Shown here one piece after another: positions 47,125 through 58,239 of a stretch of DNA of 64,000 nt (the first letter of the stretch is position 1; every line of letters starts with the position of its first letter). A program made the translations under genes and the position numbers. The stretch lies in assembly GCA_002794785.1 (NCBI GenBank), contig NBBA01000017.1, forward strand, positions 310,001-374,000, given 5' to 3'. This DNA is from Coniferiporia sulphurascens. Lineage: Eukaryota; Basidiomycota; Agaricomycetes; Hymenochaetales; Hymenochaetaceae. The notes below the pieces were generated by a model. That model searched no databases. It was not told the DNA's origin and worked only from the letters and a program-made list of their open reading frames with translations.

Positions 47125-47908
47125 TCATGGTGACTGCCCAGGCGTCTGGCGCACGGCCTCCTCGTAGTCTGGTGCGCACTGATACGGTGGTGGTGGGCGA
47201 ACTAATGAAATACGGCGCGCCGGGGGTGCTTCTTCCATTTCCGCGAGCTCGCGATCGAGATTGTGCCGCGCGATGGTAGCCGCGACGCTGTCATATCGAG
47301 GTGTGCGATGGTATGTGTACATGCAGCGTCCGCATAGAGCGACCAGAAGGATACCTGCAAGTCCACCGATAACCTCGAACACGATAGCGGCGACGGTCTG
47401 CGAACGGTGATGATCCCGAGTCGCTGCATGTCCTGGGCCTCCGCCGAAACCATGTGTTGGGTGTGTTGGGGAGGTGCTGTCATCTGTAGGGATGGGCTCT
47501 GGAACCTGATGCAGCGTGAAAGTTAAGGCGGGCGACGCGGCGGCGGGGTGACTGAATGCAATGACCCGGGAGCGCGAACTCGTACCCGTGTGGGGCCTGA
47601 GGACGCTGGCCTCGTGAGAAGAAGTCGAGGCACTCGTAGTGGACGACGCGACGGACGACGCTTTCCCGGTAGATGTGCTTGTGGCTGAAGCAAGGTCCAA
47701 CACTGGCTGGAAGACAGTTGTCGCCGCGAAGTCGCCATCAGTTTTTGGTACGTCGGTAACCGTTATAGATGGAAGGTCCTGCGCGTTCGTCAAGCTGCAG
47801 GAAAGAGCACAGTTCAAGTTCGAAACAAGTTCCGGGCAAATACTATCGGCATGCCACGCACCAAAGGACGAGAAGGACATATAGGACAACTAAAGCACAC
47901 GAAGGCAT
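47125..47908 (-). CDS. single-pass membrane protein with cytoplasmic PPxY motif
   Basis: Start at 47908: a short exon encodes a clear signal peptide (MPSCALVVLYVLLVL). It joins over an intron ending CTGCAG to CLTNAQDLPSITVTDV. The alternative in-frame Met at 47889 lacks a signal peptide and is disfavoured. A Ser/Thr-rich ectodomain (SASTSS and similar) precedes one membrane helix (TVAAIVFEVIGGLAGILLVA) with a short Cys/Arg stop-transfer. The cytosolic tail has ARHNLDRELAEMEEAPPARR and RPPPPYQCAPDYEEAV, ending PGQSP. PPPPY is a PPxY motif of the kind bound by WW domains of Rsp5/Nedd4 ubiquitin ligases, suggesting regulated turnover. The family is unknown. Confidence 0.65.
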
Positions 47909-50243
47909 GCGTCCAGGAACCAGTCCCCGAAAGCGACGACGACGCACGAAGGTTGAGAGTTTGCGAGCCTGGCTGAGCTTTGCATATCCCGCCGCCCTTT
48001 AACGGGTGAGTGTAGGGGGGCAAGGAAGCCGTAGCCGGAGTCGAGATGTTGCGCGAGGAATCGCGTACGAGACCTCGGCTTTATAGCCTCGACTGAAATA
48101 AACATACCGTGCCTAAAATAGCTCTCTATTTTTAGGTCATTGATTAGTCTTGCTAGTGAAGCGCCGGTCCTCATGTATTTTTTTCTTTTCCTTTCTTCTT
48201 TTTCACTGATCGCCGTGCAGTCCGCAGTAGCACGATCCCACGGAGGTATTAGCCCTTGGTTTGTCCCCCGCATCAAATATGACTTCCAGTTTGCGAGTAC
48301 CTTTACGACAGAGGCCCGACACGTCTGACGACATAACGTCGGAACCCATAGTTACAAAATGCATAACAAACTGATCAAGGGAAAGCCCATGTCGGTTGTA
48401 GTATATCTGCTATGTGAATCAAACCTTGTTCCGCCGATGCATCGTTCTCGCAACAGATGTGCGCCACCCGCCTCAATTCTACCGCCGAGAGGTCTAGCGA
48501 ACTGGCTCGCAGAGGGCGCGGCCCGCTCGGATCCGTCAATCGGGGCAACACGACACATCCACCACTTGCAATCAATTGTCAAACGACGCTTCAAGTTAAA
48601 GTGGGTTACGGATCGCACGGGTGTCTGAATGTATTCATCGATCACTTATTGTGCCGCGCAAGGCTTCTATCAGAATTTCATAATAGTCGCGGGACCCTAC
48701 CGACCACAGACAGAAGTAAATCTCTTCATCAGTATTTGGTGCCATGAGATTGGGTCTTGTGAATGCGGCCCTAGAAAAAGCGATAAGGGTGAGATGCAAA
48801 GCTCGCCAGCTTGGTGGGGGGTAAACGGAGGTGGGATTCCAGTTATGCGGAAGCCCGAGACACGAGGAAAACAGCATATAGTGCGCCGTCTTCTCAGACT
48901 TTATGACCAATAAATGTCTGGTCCAATCGAATATAGGAGGAGATCGAGTATAAACGATGTGACTTTTGGCATGGATAACAAAAGTAGAGCACTGCAAGTT
49001 CAAGGGAACGGGCCGGAGTGCGCAATTAGACGGAAGTTACCACAATGCAGCCCTTTTTCCCAGGTGATAATTCAAAGACTGGAGTTTGCAGAGTCAATCA
49101 CAAACCGTTCCCAGGGCATTTAAATGCTTCATCTGGAAAAATCGGCCGACACACTGAAATCTAGCATCAGTCAGCTCTTTTTTGAAGATTAAGCTCTCCA
49201 AAGTTGTTCATCATACAGTCAGACAGATTGTACCTTAGAAGACTCTTGTGAAAACAAAACAGACGCTCGCATCCCCGGCTGTGTTTTATTTCCCCATTTG
49301 GTTCGGACAAGTCGGTAACAGTCAGTAAGGATTTGTCATAGTACTGCTTACTTATGTCCACCGGACGGCAACAGACTTTGCGAGAACCTTCGGCCGTTAA
49401 CTAAATAAACACATGAATGACTGCCAAAATAAACAGGTCGCCTATGACTCACTTATCCGGGTCCACATAGATCGACAGTTCAAACGGGCCTAAAAATACA
49501 GACGGAAAGCGGCATAAGGTAATCGGGGGCGCCCCCCGAGTCAGCGAAAATTGCAGGCGACGAAAAGCGGATACGTCGTGAGCTTTCACTTTGGCCCACC
49601 AATCCGTGTAGGGATTTCGTTCGCTATTTAGACTTCTTCAGAATCTGAGTACCCCGTGGGCCATAGCAAGTAGCCTTCAATACTTTTCGATCATTAATAT
49701 TAGCGCTTCCAGGACAATAATCTTGTTGTAGTAGTCGTCCGGAACAGACACAACAGACGGTCACGGAGCAGACTCCATGCAGGCCCTAGGAGGCCGCGCG
49801 TCCGCAGCGGTCGGGCATCTATGGAGACCACAAGTGACTGCTGACTTAGTAACAGTCCTTCCGACACGGAACCTGTCGTTGTGAAATGGTTACCTTGCCT
49901 TGCCTGAAATGCGTCGGCGCGCATTCTTTGGAGGTAGCCAACTCCTGTATCAGACAAATCAAGTTTGAGTGCCAGTAGGAGTAGTAGCGAAAGGCAATAC
50001 TGTGTTTGTTGTAATAGAAAGGTAGGTTAGCAAATAGCACAAGAAATGATTACGTTATCGCAATCCTTCCAAATAGGAATCGTTTTCCCGCGATCCGGGT
50101 TTGATAATGTATACCCGGTAGCCCTCCATTCTCAATCTTGACCTGTACCTTTGTAAGTCGCGGAGCGTCCAAGAGCGCCTTCCCCTCTCCCTCTCTCTAC
50201 TTAGCGTCCCCGAGCACATCGCTGTGCTGCTGTCTGACCAGCG
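47909..50243. other. 2.3-kb region without a supported gene
   Basis: Read on both strands. Frames up to about 128 aa occur but have irregular composition, no domain motif and no convincing exon chain. No tRNA, snRNA or repeat was recognised. A near-palindrome (TCGGGGG-CG-CCCCCCGA type) is at 49523-49539. The right end should contain the RIB1 promoter. Confidence 0.45.
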
Positions 50244-51887
50244 ATGTCCTCTTCTCCCCCAACCCCGGCACTGCGAACCCCGCCGGACCCGTTCACCGAC
50301 GGCGATGTCAAGGTCGCCTTCGATCACTCTGCACTCGGTGTCTTCAGTGAGGCCTCTGCTGTCGGAGGTTTGTCCACTGAGGGCGCAAACGGTGGAGTAA
50401 AAAATAACAAGAAAACACTTTCAAACGACGGACAGAAGGACGGCCTGCTCGATTCGTTGCTCCTGGCGGCAGCCATGTCCTCCGGACCGCACGTTACGAG
50501 GCACCATTATCACCATACATATTTCCCAAGCGCTGAGGATGCGGGAGCACCGATTTGGGACTGGTCAGATGTGCCCAAGCTTACGAGCAAGCAGGCTCCG
50601 CGGAGTGTGCGCTTTGGACATCGTGTGGCTTCGGAGGGAGAGGCGTCGCCCTACTCACCCTCCGCTTCACCAAGTCTTAAACCGGTCACCGTTGGCGATA
50701 ATGACGCATACAGGCTGTCCCTTGCGCCGTTGACAATCTCACGGGTTAGCTCATATTCGTCCTCTGAGACGTCGACATCGTCCCCCACTACGTCCGACAC
50801 GTCGGAGTTAGTCGGGATTGGGGAAGAAATCATTACAACCCCTACAGTTATTCGTGGCTCAGCGACAAAGAACGATGACGTGCAGGTTAAATGTATGGTT
50901 CGTACTCGTGTGCCGACCCCTCATGGGGAGGTCTTTCTTCACTTATACCACAACAACCGCGACGACAAGGAACACTTGGCAGTTGTCATAGACCCTGCAC
51001 AGCTGAATGATGACGAAGGAGTTACACCGCGCGCGTCTTTTATTCGCAGCAAGACCTTGGACGCTATATGGCATGACGACGAAACACCGATGGAGCGTAT
51101 CACTCGGGGTGCATATGTCGGACGTCTGAGCGAATCAGGATATAAAACCTCGATGCCTTCTGACTCAGAGACTAAATCTCTTGATGCCCCCATCCCTGCC
51201 CCGCTTGTGCGCATCCATAGCGAGTGTTTTACGGGGGAAACAATTGGGAGTCTGCGGTGCGATTGTGGCGAGCAACTCGACGAAGCTCTTCGGCGGATTG
51301 CTCTGCCTATTACGTATGCCGACGCAGATTCTGGCAATCCAACGACTATTCCTGGGCGTGGTGCCGTAATTTATATGCGCCAAGAAGGTCGCGGGATTGG
51401 ACTTCTCTCCAAGCTTCGCGCGTACAACCTCCAAGATTTGGGCCACGACACAGTCCAGGCTAACTTACTCCTAGGTCATGGGGCAGATGAACGCGGCTAT
51501 GAGGTCGCTGCGGCGATCATGGAGGACCTCGGGCTAGGCATTGATGGGAAGGAAGGAAAGGACAAGGGTGAAGGTGTCCGGCTGCTGACGAACAACCCGG
51601 ACAAGGTGCAGAAGCTCGCAGAGGCAGGCGTACGCGTTGTGGAGCGTGTTTCAATGGTACCGCGTACGTGGCGATGCCAAGAGGAAGGTGGAAGCATTAC
51701 GGAAATGGGAAATCTTCATACGTCGCGCGCAGATAATACAGCGGCGTACCTGCGCTCGGCGGGTGCGACGTTGTTGGGAGCGAGCGCGACTCAGGGTCCA
51801 GAGCTCGAAAAATATCTACGAACGAAGGTCCTCCGGATGGGGCATATGCTGTCATTGCCTCTTGCTGAGCCCGCGAACGAATCTTGA
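50244..51887 (+). CDS. RIB1: GTP cyclohydrolase II with long N-terminal extension
   Basis: First step of riboflavin synthesis: GTP to 2,5-diamino-6-ribosylamino-pyrimidinone phosphate, formate and PPi. Single exon, 547 aa. Residues 1 to about 210 are a variable, Ser/Thr-rich extension with [16 protein letters not shown] and [13 protein letters not shown]. The catalytic domain starts [20 protein letters not shown]. It holds the zinc site [20 protein letters not shown] (C-x10-C-x-C), [40 protein letters not shown] and [19 protein letters not shown]. The C-terminal extension ends [10 protein letters not shown]. Fungal Rib1 proteins often have N-terminal additions. There is no DHBP synthase domain, so this is not the bifunctional bacterial RibBA form. 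Confidence 0.95.
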   Translation: MSSSPPTPALRTPPDPFTDGDVKVAFDHSALGVFSEASAVGGLSTEGANGGVKNNKKTLSNDGQKDGLLDSLLLAAAMSSGPHVTRHHYHHTYFPSAEDAGAPIWDWSDVPKLTSKQAPRSVRFGHRVASEGEASPYSPSASPSLKPVTVGDNDAYRLSLAPLTISRVSSYSSSETSTSSPTTSDTSELVGIGEEIITTPTVIRGSATKNDDVQVKCMVRTRVPTPHGEVFLHLYHNNRDDKEHLAVVIDPAQLNDDEGVTPRASFIRSKTLDAIWHDDETPMERITRGAYVGRLSESGYKTSMPSDSETKSLDAPIPAPLVRIHSECFTGETIGSLRCDCGEQLDEALRRIALPITYADADSGNPTTIPGRGAVIYMRQEGRGIGLLSKLRAYNLQDLGHDTVQANLLLGHGADERGYEVAAAIMEDLGLGIDGKEGKDKGEGVRLLTNNPDKVQKLAEAGVRVVERVSMVPRTWRCQEEGGSITEMGNLHTSRADNTAAYLRSAGATLLGASATQGPELEKYLRTKVLRMGHMLSLPLAEPANES

Positions 51888-53170
51888 TCGAGACTGGAGA
51901 TATGGAAAGCCTTGTGCTGAATAATATGCATGTAGTATCACGTGTAGTGCGATTGAAACGGACGGAATGTTGTGCAATTATTCCGATGTATACGAAGCCT
52001 TGATGGATTGCAGAACGGGAGCATGGTTGGTGTTCCTTGATGAAATTGTTCTGGGAATTGCATGCATACTTGTCCGACCTACTCGCGAATACTACGTATT
52101 TATCAAAGCTACACAGTTCCTTTGGAACGGCAAATCGCTTGAATACACTTCGGAACTACCGGGGCGATAGTGAAAGGGGGGGTTTGAAATGATTTGATAT
52201 GTCATCTAGACATCAATCGAATACGACGGATTCTATTATCGTTTTTAGACTGACCAGACCGACCAAGATAACGTCGTGCCAAAAGGAAATGCGCAGCCCC
52301 GCTAGTAGCTTCTGGGCGTGGTTCTGTATCCGAGTATATCATATTATTCCCTTGGGACTGCCATTACACCGGTCTGGTTCGGCGGCTACAGACAGGCACG
52401 TATGTCTAGGACCAAAACGGGGTCTGTCTTAGCTGAGGAAATGCAAATACATACGTATCCGATAGTGAAAATTCATGTTTGAGGGGTTTGTACCGATGTT
52501 GAATATGTCAGTTTCCGTAAGTTTTAGCAGCGATCTTTGCAGCGATCGATTATGTAACGGTTTGGGTTGTCAATTGAGTAGCCGGCATGCGATCCGGACG
52601 CTACCACAACTTCCACCTGGTACTTTCTCTTTGATCTTATACGGCTAGTTATCTCACCGGTGCATCGATGGTATACTAACCATATACCACGAGACTTTGA
52701 AAAGTGGCCGTCTCTTCTATTGCAACGATAAGCGCTAGATTACGGGTGCTATTCTCCTGAAAACCTGAAACCCGTGCTTAATTTTATCAAATTGCTCTGT
52801 CCCCTTCAACAGTTTTCTGGCAAATTTATGCTCACTCTGGCAGCCAAAATTGAGCTAGTACGTGCAAGGACAAGGGACCGATGTCTTTCCTTGTATTGGC
52901 GGGGCTTAGGTTAATCCAATCAGCGCGCTCATATTCCGGAAAACAGCGTATACAGTTTTAACATCATCCTTCTGCTTCTCAGTAGTAAGTGCGCTCGGAT
53001 GCTTCCCCTGCTTATCTCCAACTGCACCATTCTCGGAAGTCTAAGAAAAAAGAGGGGAGATTGGGTGCCTTACCCATTGCGCCGGCTTAGCTGCGATGTG
53101 CTATATCTTAGTCTGCTCCACCCTTTTACAATCCTGACACCACCTCTCCTCCCCCTTCCCCGCTACGACA
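51888..53170. other. 1.3-kb intergenic region before amino-acid permease 1
   Basis: 3' flank of RIB1 and promoter region of the permease. Only short frames are present (for example 51967-52170 and 52199-52432), none with a recognised motif. No RNA gene seen. Confidence 0.45.
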
Positions 53171-55343
53171 ATGGCTGTTACTGTGGGTGAGAAGGACAGC
53201 GGCATGAATGCCGTCGACGTCGTATCGTACAAGCTCTCCTCGGAAGCAAGTGAGGTGGACGTCGAGGTCCAGAAGCCTACTCTCAAGAGACAGCTAAAAA
53301 ACCGACACATATCCATGATCAGGTGTGTTCTACCTACATTATCAGAGACCAATAACTGAATACAATTGGTAAATTTCGCAGTATCGGGGGTCTGTAAATA
53401 TCCTTCTTGGAGTCGGAGTCTCCGTGCTCACGAGTTGATTGTAACAGGCGTCATTGGGACCGGTCTGTTCGTCGGTACTGCTACGGCACTCAAGAATGGC
53501 GGTCCCCTGGGGCTATTCCTAGGATATGCTTCCATCGGTACACTGTGCTTCTCTATCATGGTACTTCAAAACAGTCCGCCTATACAGACCCATTTTTCAT
53601 TGTTCCTTGCGTCTAAACAGATCTCGGTGGGCGAAATGATTGCATACCTCCCCATCCCCGGCGGACACATCAAGCTCGCGGAGCGCTTTGTAGATCCGGC
53701 CTTCTCGTTCGCCCTTGGGTGGAATTATTGGTACAGCTGGACCATCCTCCTTCCTACTGAGCTTAGTGCGGCAGCTGTATTGATGTCGTTCTGGAAATCG
53801 GTAAGACATTAGTATTACTCCTTACAGTATTTTGGCTTATAGGGATTCATCAGCCCGAAGAAGTCAATCCGGCTGTGTGGATAACCATGTGTCTTATCGT
53901 TGTCGTTGTAATCAATTTATTTGGTGCTGGTGCGTGGCAGTTCGCCGACTCGCCATTACAAACGAGAGCTAGACATTTTGGACAGGTACATACGGCGAAT
54001 GCGAGTTTATCTTTGCATCAATCAAGATCGTCACGATTGTTGGTCTCATGGTATGCCGCCAGTTCCCCCCTGTTTTTAGAGATGTCTTCTCATGTGGAAT
54101 TTGAACTCTTGCGTAAAGATCCTCGGTATCGTCCTCGATCTAGGAGGAGGCCCGACTCACGACCGTATCGGCTTTCGCTACTGGAAGGACCCAGGACCGT
54201 TTGTGCAGTTCAATGGAATAGACGGAGCAAAAGGCCGTTTCCTAGGGTGGTGGGCCGTGATGACCCAAGCGGCGTTTTCCTACTCAGGAACTGAAATCGT
54301 TGCTGTAAGTGAATAGCTCACATGGTCCCGTGACGTTAGAGCGATCCTTATCCCACCTTTATACAGATAGCTGCTGGTGAGGCGAAAAACCCTCGTAGAA
54401 ACATCCTGAAGGCGATAAGGCGTGTCTATATTCGTGTCCTGCTGTTCTACCTGGGCGGCACATTTGTCATCGGATTGCTCGTCGCTTCAAATAACGCGGA
54501 CCTGAACCTTTCAAGCTCAACTGCCGCGAAATCGCCGTTTGTCATCGCGATTAAGGCTGCCGGAATTAAAGGCCTGCCCCACGTCATCAATGCCGCTTTG
54601 CTTACATCTGCGTGGTCTGCCGGATCCTCCGATTTGTACACGTCTTCACGCGCGATTTACGGACTCGCGCTTGCAGGCAACGCGCCTAAGATATTTGCCT
54701 ACACCACGAAGAAAGGGCTCCCCCTTGTCGCTATCATATTCTGTTCTCTCTTCGCCTTCCTCGCGTACATGAGCGTGAGCAGCGGTGCTGGAAATGTATT
54801 CAATTGGTTTGTAAACATGACGGCCGTCTCAGGCCTCATGTCCTGGTTCGGTATCGCTCTGGTGTACATTCGCTTCTACAAGGGCCTGAAAAAACAGGGT
54901 ATCAAACGCTCAGGCCTTCCCTACATGAGTAGACTGAATCCATACGCAGCGTGGTACGCTGTTATCGCGTGCCCGGTGGTATGCTTCGTGAGTTTCTACT
55001 CCACTTTTCCCATGTTGTTTAATTTGACCTGAATACCCGTGTGCCATCAGTTCTCCGGATCCAGTGTGTTTTACACAAACAGCTGGGCTACGGACACTTT
55101 CGTCACGAACTACCTCCCGCTCATGCTGTTCCCCGTGCTCTATGTCGGCGCGCGTATCTGGTTTAGGTGTACACCTGTGCGTGCAAGTGAGATGGACTTC
55201 GTTTCAGGCCTAAAGGAGATCGAAATGGACATTTACGACGAGCCTACGCCCCGCAATTGGATTGAACGCTTTTGGGCGTGGCTGGTACGTGTATCCTTTT
55301 TCACAAGTTTCTGCCAACTTACGACGCAACAAAATAGATGTGA
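53171..55343 (+). CDS. amino-acid permease (AAT family), copy 1
   Basis: Proton-coupled plasma-membrane uptake of amino acids (Gap1/Agp-like). The N-terminal cytosolic tail ends in LKRQLKNRHISMI. Exons then give SIGGVIGTGLFVGTATALKN, the signature of TM1, ISVGEMIAYLPIPGGHIKLA, and DPAFSFALGWNYWYSWTILL. NPAVWITMCLIVVVVINLFG, YWKDPGPFVQFNGIDGAKGR and AAGEAKNPRRN (family motif) follow, with four or more further helices. The tail ends ERFWAWL, then a final exon with only M and the stop at 55341-55343. The protein is complete with about 12 membrane spans. A paralogue of opposite orientation lies at 60429-58240. Strong similarity in the second half indicates a lineage-specific duplication. Confidence 0.92.
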
Positions 55344-55777
55344 ATCATTTCTTCTTGAAGTTTACTGCCGTCCTAAGCGCTTTATATGGTTTGCTATCAT
55401 GAGCAACGCGAACATCATCAACCATACATACCAACCATGTATCATCCTAGTTTAAAGGCTACACATGTATAAATATCTTCTCCCCTTGTACAGTTTATAA
55501 ACTTGTTTATCTACGTAATCCCACGAACTCGCCAGTACGTCTCGAAGCACAATCGTATTTTTTGTTTGCTGCACGCCTTGACATTGTAAGTCCAGCCATA
55601 TAACTTGCATATGTCAATAAAGCAGGCGAAAATTACAGATATTCCAGTATGACACACATAAATCCAACTAATCATAAGAAACAAAAACAGAGACCCTAAA
55701 CCATTCGCTGCAGACCATCTCCCGCCGAACAAGACGGAAAAGTAGGAAACAACAGCGAAGAGAAGAGAGAAGTGATC
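55344..55777. other. intergenic between permease 1 and U2 copy A
   Basis: 3' flank of the permease and of the U2 gene. The last 77 bases (55701-55777) are nearly identical to the 3' flank of U2 copy B. The rest is unassigned. Confidence 0.5.
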
Positions 55778-55962
55778 CCCCGACGACACAAGCCGGCAGT
55801 GCAGTAGCAAGGTCATCGCGCCACCCGGGTTGCAAGCAGAGCTCGGGCAGTCAAGGGCGGCAAAAATTAGATAACCAATGATGAGGGCGGTGCCCTCATA
55901 ATAGTGGTTAAACTATTAAGAACAGATACTACACTTGATCTAAGCCAAAAGGCCAGAGTGGT
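55778..55962 (-). ncRNA. U2 spliceosomal snRNA, copy A
   Basis: The minus strand shows the conserved U2 5' domain: stem I (CTCTGGCCTTTTGGCTTAG), then ATCAAGTGTAGTATCTGTTC, in which GTAGTA pairs with the intron branch site. Stem IIa (AATAGTTTAACCACTATT), stem IIb (TGAGGGCACCGCCCTCA) and the Sm site (CTAATTTTTGCC) follow, then 3' stems with the loop TACTGCACTGCC. Ends are set by comparison with known U2 (about 185 nt) and are approximate. The RNA is identical to copy B; the 3' flank differs at only three positions in about 80 nt. Confidence 0.93.
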
Positions 55963-55986
55963 AAAGAACCGGTTATGTTGCGGGCG

Positions 55987-56029
55987 CCCTTATATACCTT
56001 GCCCACAGGGTTAGGGGCGCGCACGGACC
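55987..56029 (-). promoter_or_regulatory. U2 copy A promoter elements
   Basis: On the minus strand, TATATAAGGG (55987-55996) lies about 25 bases before the RNA start. An upstream GGTCCGTGCGC (56019-56029) has an exact copy before U2 copy B. Conservation between two otherwise different upstream regions marks these as a snRNA-type TATA and proximal element. The spacing between the two differs: 22 bases here, 10 in copy B. Confidence 0.7.
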
Positions 56030-56158
56030 ATTTTTATTTTTACCTTTTGCGGACTATTGGCACACGATCACGTGAGCCATGGCAATATGACTCGACTTCT
56101 TTCCGTAGTCCTTAAATCAGATCAGAAAACAGGAAATAAATTAAGCACTCATTACAAG

Positions 56159-57765
56159 TCACAAAATCTGGACAACTATCGTTATATCGTCGAGCCAGGC
56201 CTGCTCGCTCTGCACCGCGATCATTTGCGAAACGGCATTGGTATCGTCTCCGCCTAGCGCTTTCTTTAAAAGGCGTAACGCGAGATTATCGTCAACCTTG
56301 AAGGTCGCCCTCTCATCTCCAGGAAGCATAACAGCATCGACATAGTGCTGCGACTGCTTCTCAACGGGAACACCGTCAAACAACTCTTGCAGTCCGTCTG
56401 TGCAGAGAATGAGAAACTGGCTAGGTGCTCCAGGTACTGCACCCGGGCCTCGGATAAGCCGGCGATGCACGATATCCGCATCGGCTGATATGTACGGTGG
56501 TGTCAAGTTGCGTTCTAGGAGCTGGTCCCAGGCAGCGTGCGACACCTCGATGTCCTCGGGGCCCGTATCGAGATTAAAGAGGATTCGCCGCGTGAAGGCC
56601 GGTGGCTGCTTAAAGGGTTGGTCCCCGATACCTGGTAAGCAGAACTCAGCATGCAGCAACTGCAGGTCATTTCCCCGCCGTCGTAGTAATTGCGCTCACA
56701 GCGGAACGGAGCGATAGTCCCGAGTATCCGGCCGTTTTTGATGCAATCGGGCTCGTGCGGGTGCTCTCGTCTGACTCGTTCGACCTCGCGGGGATTGGAG
56801 CCATTATGTATTTGGGTAAGAAGCTCCCCGGTCCACTTTCCTGACGGACTGCGCGAGGCGAGGACTTCATGTTCGTTTTCATTTAACGCTCCACACACGG
56901 CATTGGACGGGGGAATTTTTTTTACTCACCAGCCTGGCAATCGCCAAGATTCGCGACCCACAAATGCTCCCGGCGCGGATCCACCAGTGCCAGCAATGCG
57001 GTCGTGCCGTACATGTTGAGTTGCACTTTTCTGTAATTCTGCAGACCATTCTTGTGGTCATTAATGACGCTGCGGATATACTCGTCGCTGAGCCGGTCTA
57101 GCGAATCCACACCGCCGGGAAACAGCTCCAGCACATCATTGGCTATATCGCGATCGAACGACACGAACGCACGCTTGAGCAGCGCTGACACGAACGTGGG
57201 GTCCCCGATAGACGCCGGGTTCTTGCTCACCGCCTCCTCCAGGAACTCCTGGACTATTACGGGAAGATGATGCGCGACGTGGTCGACGGTCGCCTCTCCC
57301 AGGTGGCCTTCGGGCGTAGCGCTCGTCAATTCATTCCTCGAATTGAAAAATCACGCGCGCAGCACGGAGCGCGGCTCGTGATCAGGGGAATTGGGGGTGG
57401 CAGTGGGAGAATAGGGGAAATGCATTTGACTCACCGTCAAAGACACCCGTCAGGGTCCATAGCGCGGGCGCGCCGCCCGTGCTTACGCCTTTCCCTTCCG
57501 CAGCGGTGCGCAGTGCAAATTGTTCGACGACGTAACGGTCCTGGCAGCGCGCGGCTGTGCACGGCTGGAAGCTGAGCCCGTCTGCCTTGAGCCCGCGTTC
57601 AAGGTCTAGCACTCCTGTGTACGGGTGTGCAAGATCCACGAGCGCGTCGTCCGCTTCGACGGCGTCGAGCGGCGTGTATGCGCAGGACGTGAATGACGCA
57701 ACGGAGCTGCTCGCGGACAGCGGGGGATCGACGTCGGCTCTGCTGGTGCTCTTGTCGTTCATCAC
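56159..57765 (-). CDS. PP2C-family Ser/Thr phosphatase, PDP-like
   Basis: Metal-dependent (Mg/Mn) protein phosphatase. Four exons. The first ends LWTLTGVFDG and joins to HLGEATVDHVAHHLPV, giving the GVFDGH-type metal site. The middle has NMYGTTALLALVDP and HLWVANLGDCQA (metal Asp). It is followed by LNENEHEVLASRSPSGKW and VERVRREHPHEPDCIKNG. The last exon has FLILCTDGLQELFDGVPVEK (TDG metal site) and WLDDITIVVQIL (DD) with the stop at 56159. The combination of a long VSALLKRAFVSFD region with the GRILGTIAPFR stretch resembles mitochondrial pyruvate dehydrogenase phosphatases; the substrate is not proven. It lies between U2 copy A and amino-acid permease 2. Confidence 0.88.
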
Positions 57766-58239
57766 AGTCGCACCGTCGCTGCGACAAGACCAGGGCCAGG
57801 GGTGTCTGGAAGACGCAGAGCCATAGCGGCTCCCGAATAGCTAGTGCTTATATGCGCAGGCGGGGACCCGTCGCTTAGCCGTCTCCATTTGTGTGAGAAG
57901 TAGGACGAGAGCCGCACTTTGCCAGAAAGGGGGCCTAAGACGGGTCTAGTCGAGGAAAAAAATAGCCCCAAAAACCTCGAGGACGGACACGAGGTTTAAG
58001 CTACTTTGGACCACCCAGGGCCACCTTTGGCGTCGACGTGTGAGGATCTTAGGTGAAAATAGCATGCTTACTCCTTTTCTCAGCGAATCAAGGTACAAGT
58101 CAAGATGAACAAGATAGTTCTCGTTTATTGCAGATAAATATGGTACTTCAATTATGTGCATTAGACCGACGGTGTGGTACAAAAACGTACTGCAAAGACG
58201 TACATACTTGGTTACCTAAAGTGTTATAGTTTTGTGACA
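57766..58239. other. intergenic PP2C-permease 2
   Basis: 474 bp between the start of the phosphatase and the stop of permease 2, both minus. No other feature seen. Confidence 0.4.

Noticed and set aside
49523..49539. G/C near-palindrome as a transcription terminator hairpin
   Set aside because: Fungal nuclear Pol II genes do not end at such hairpins, and no gene ends next to it.
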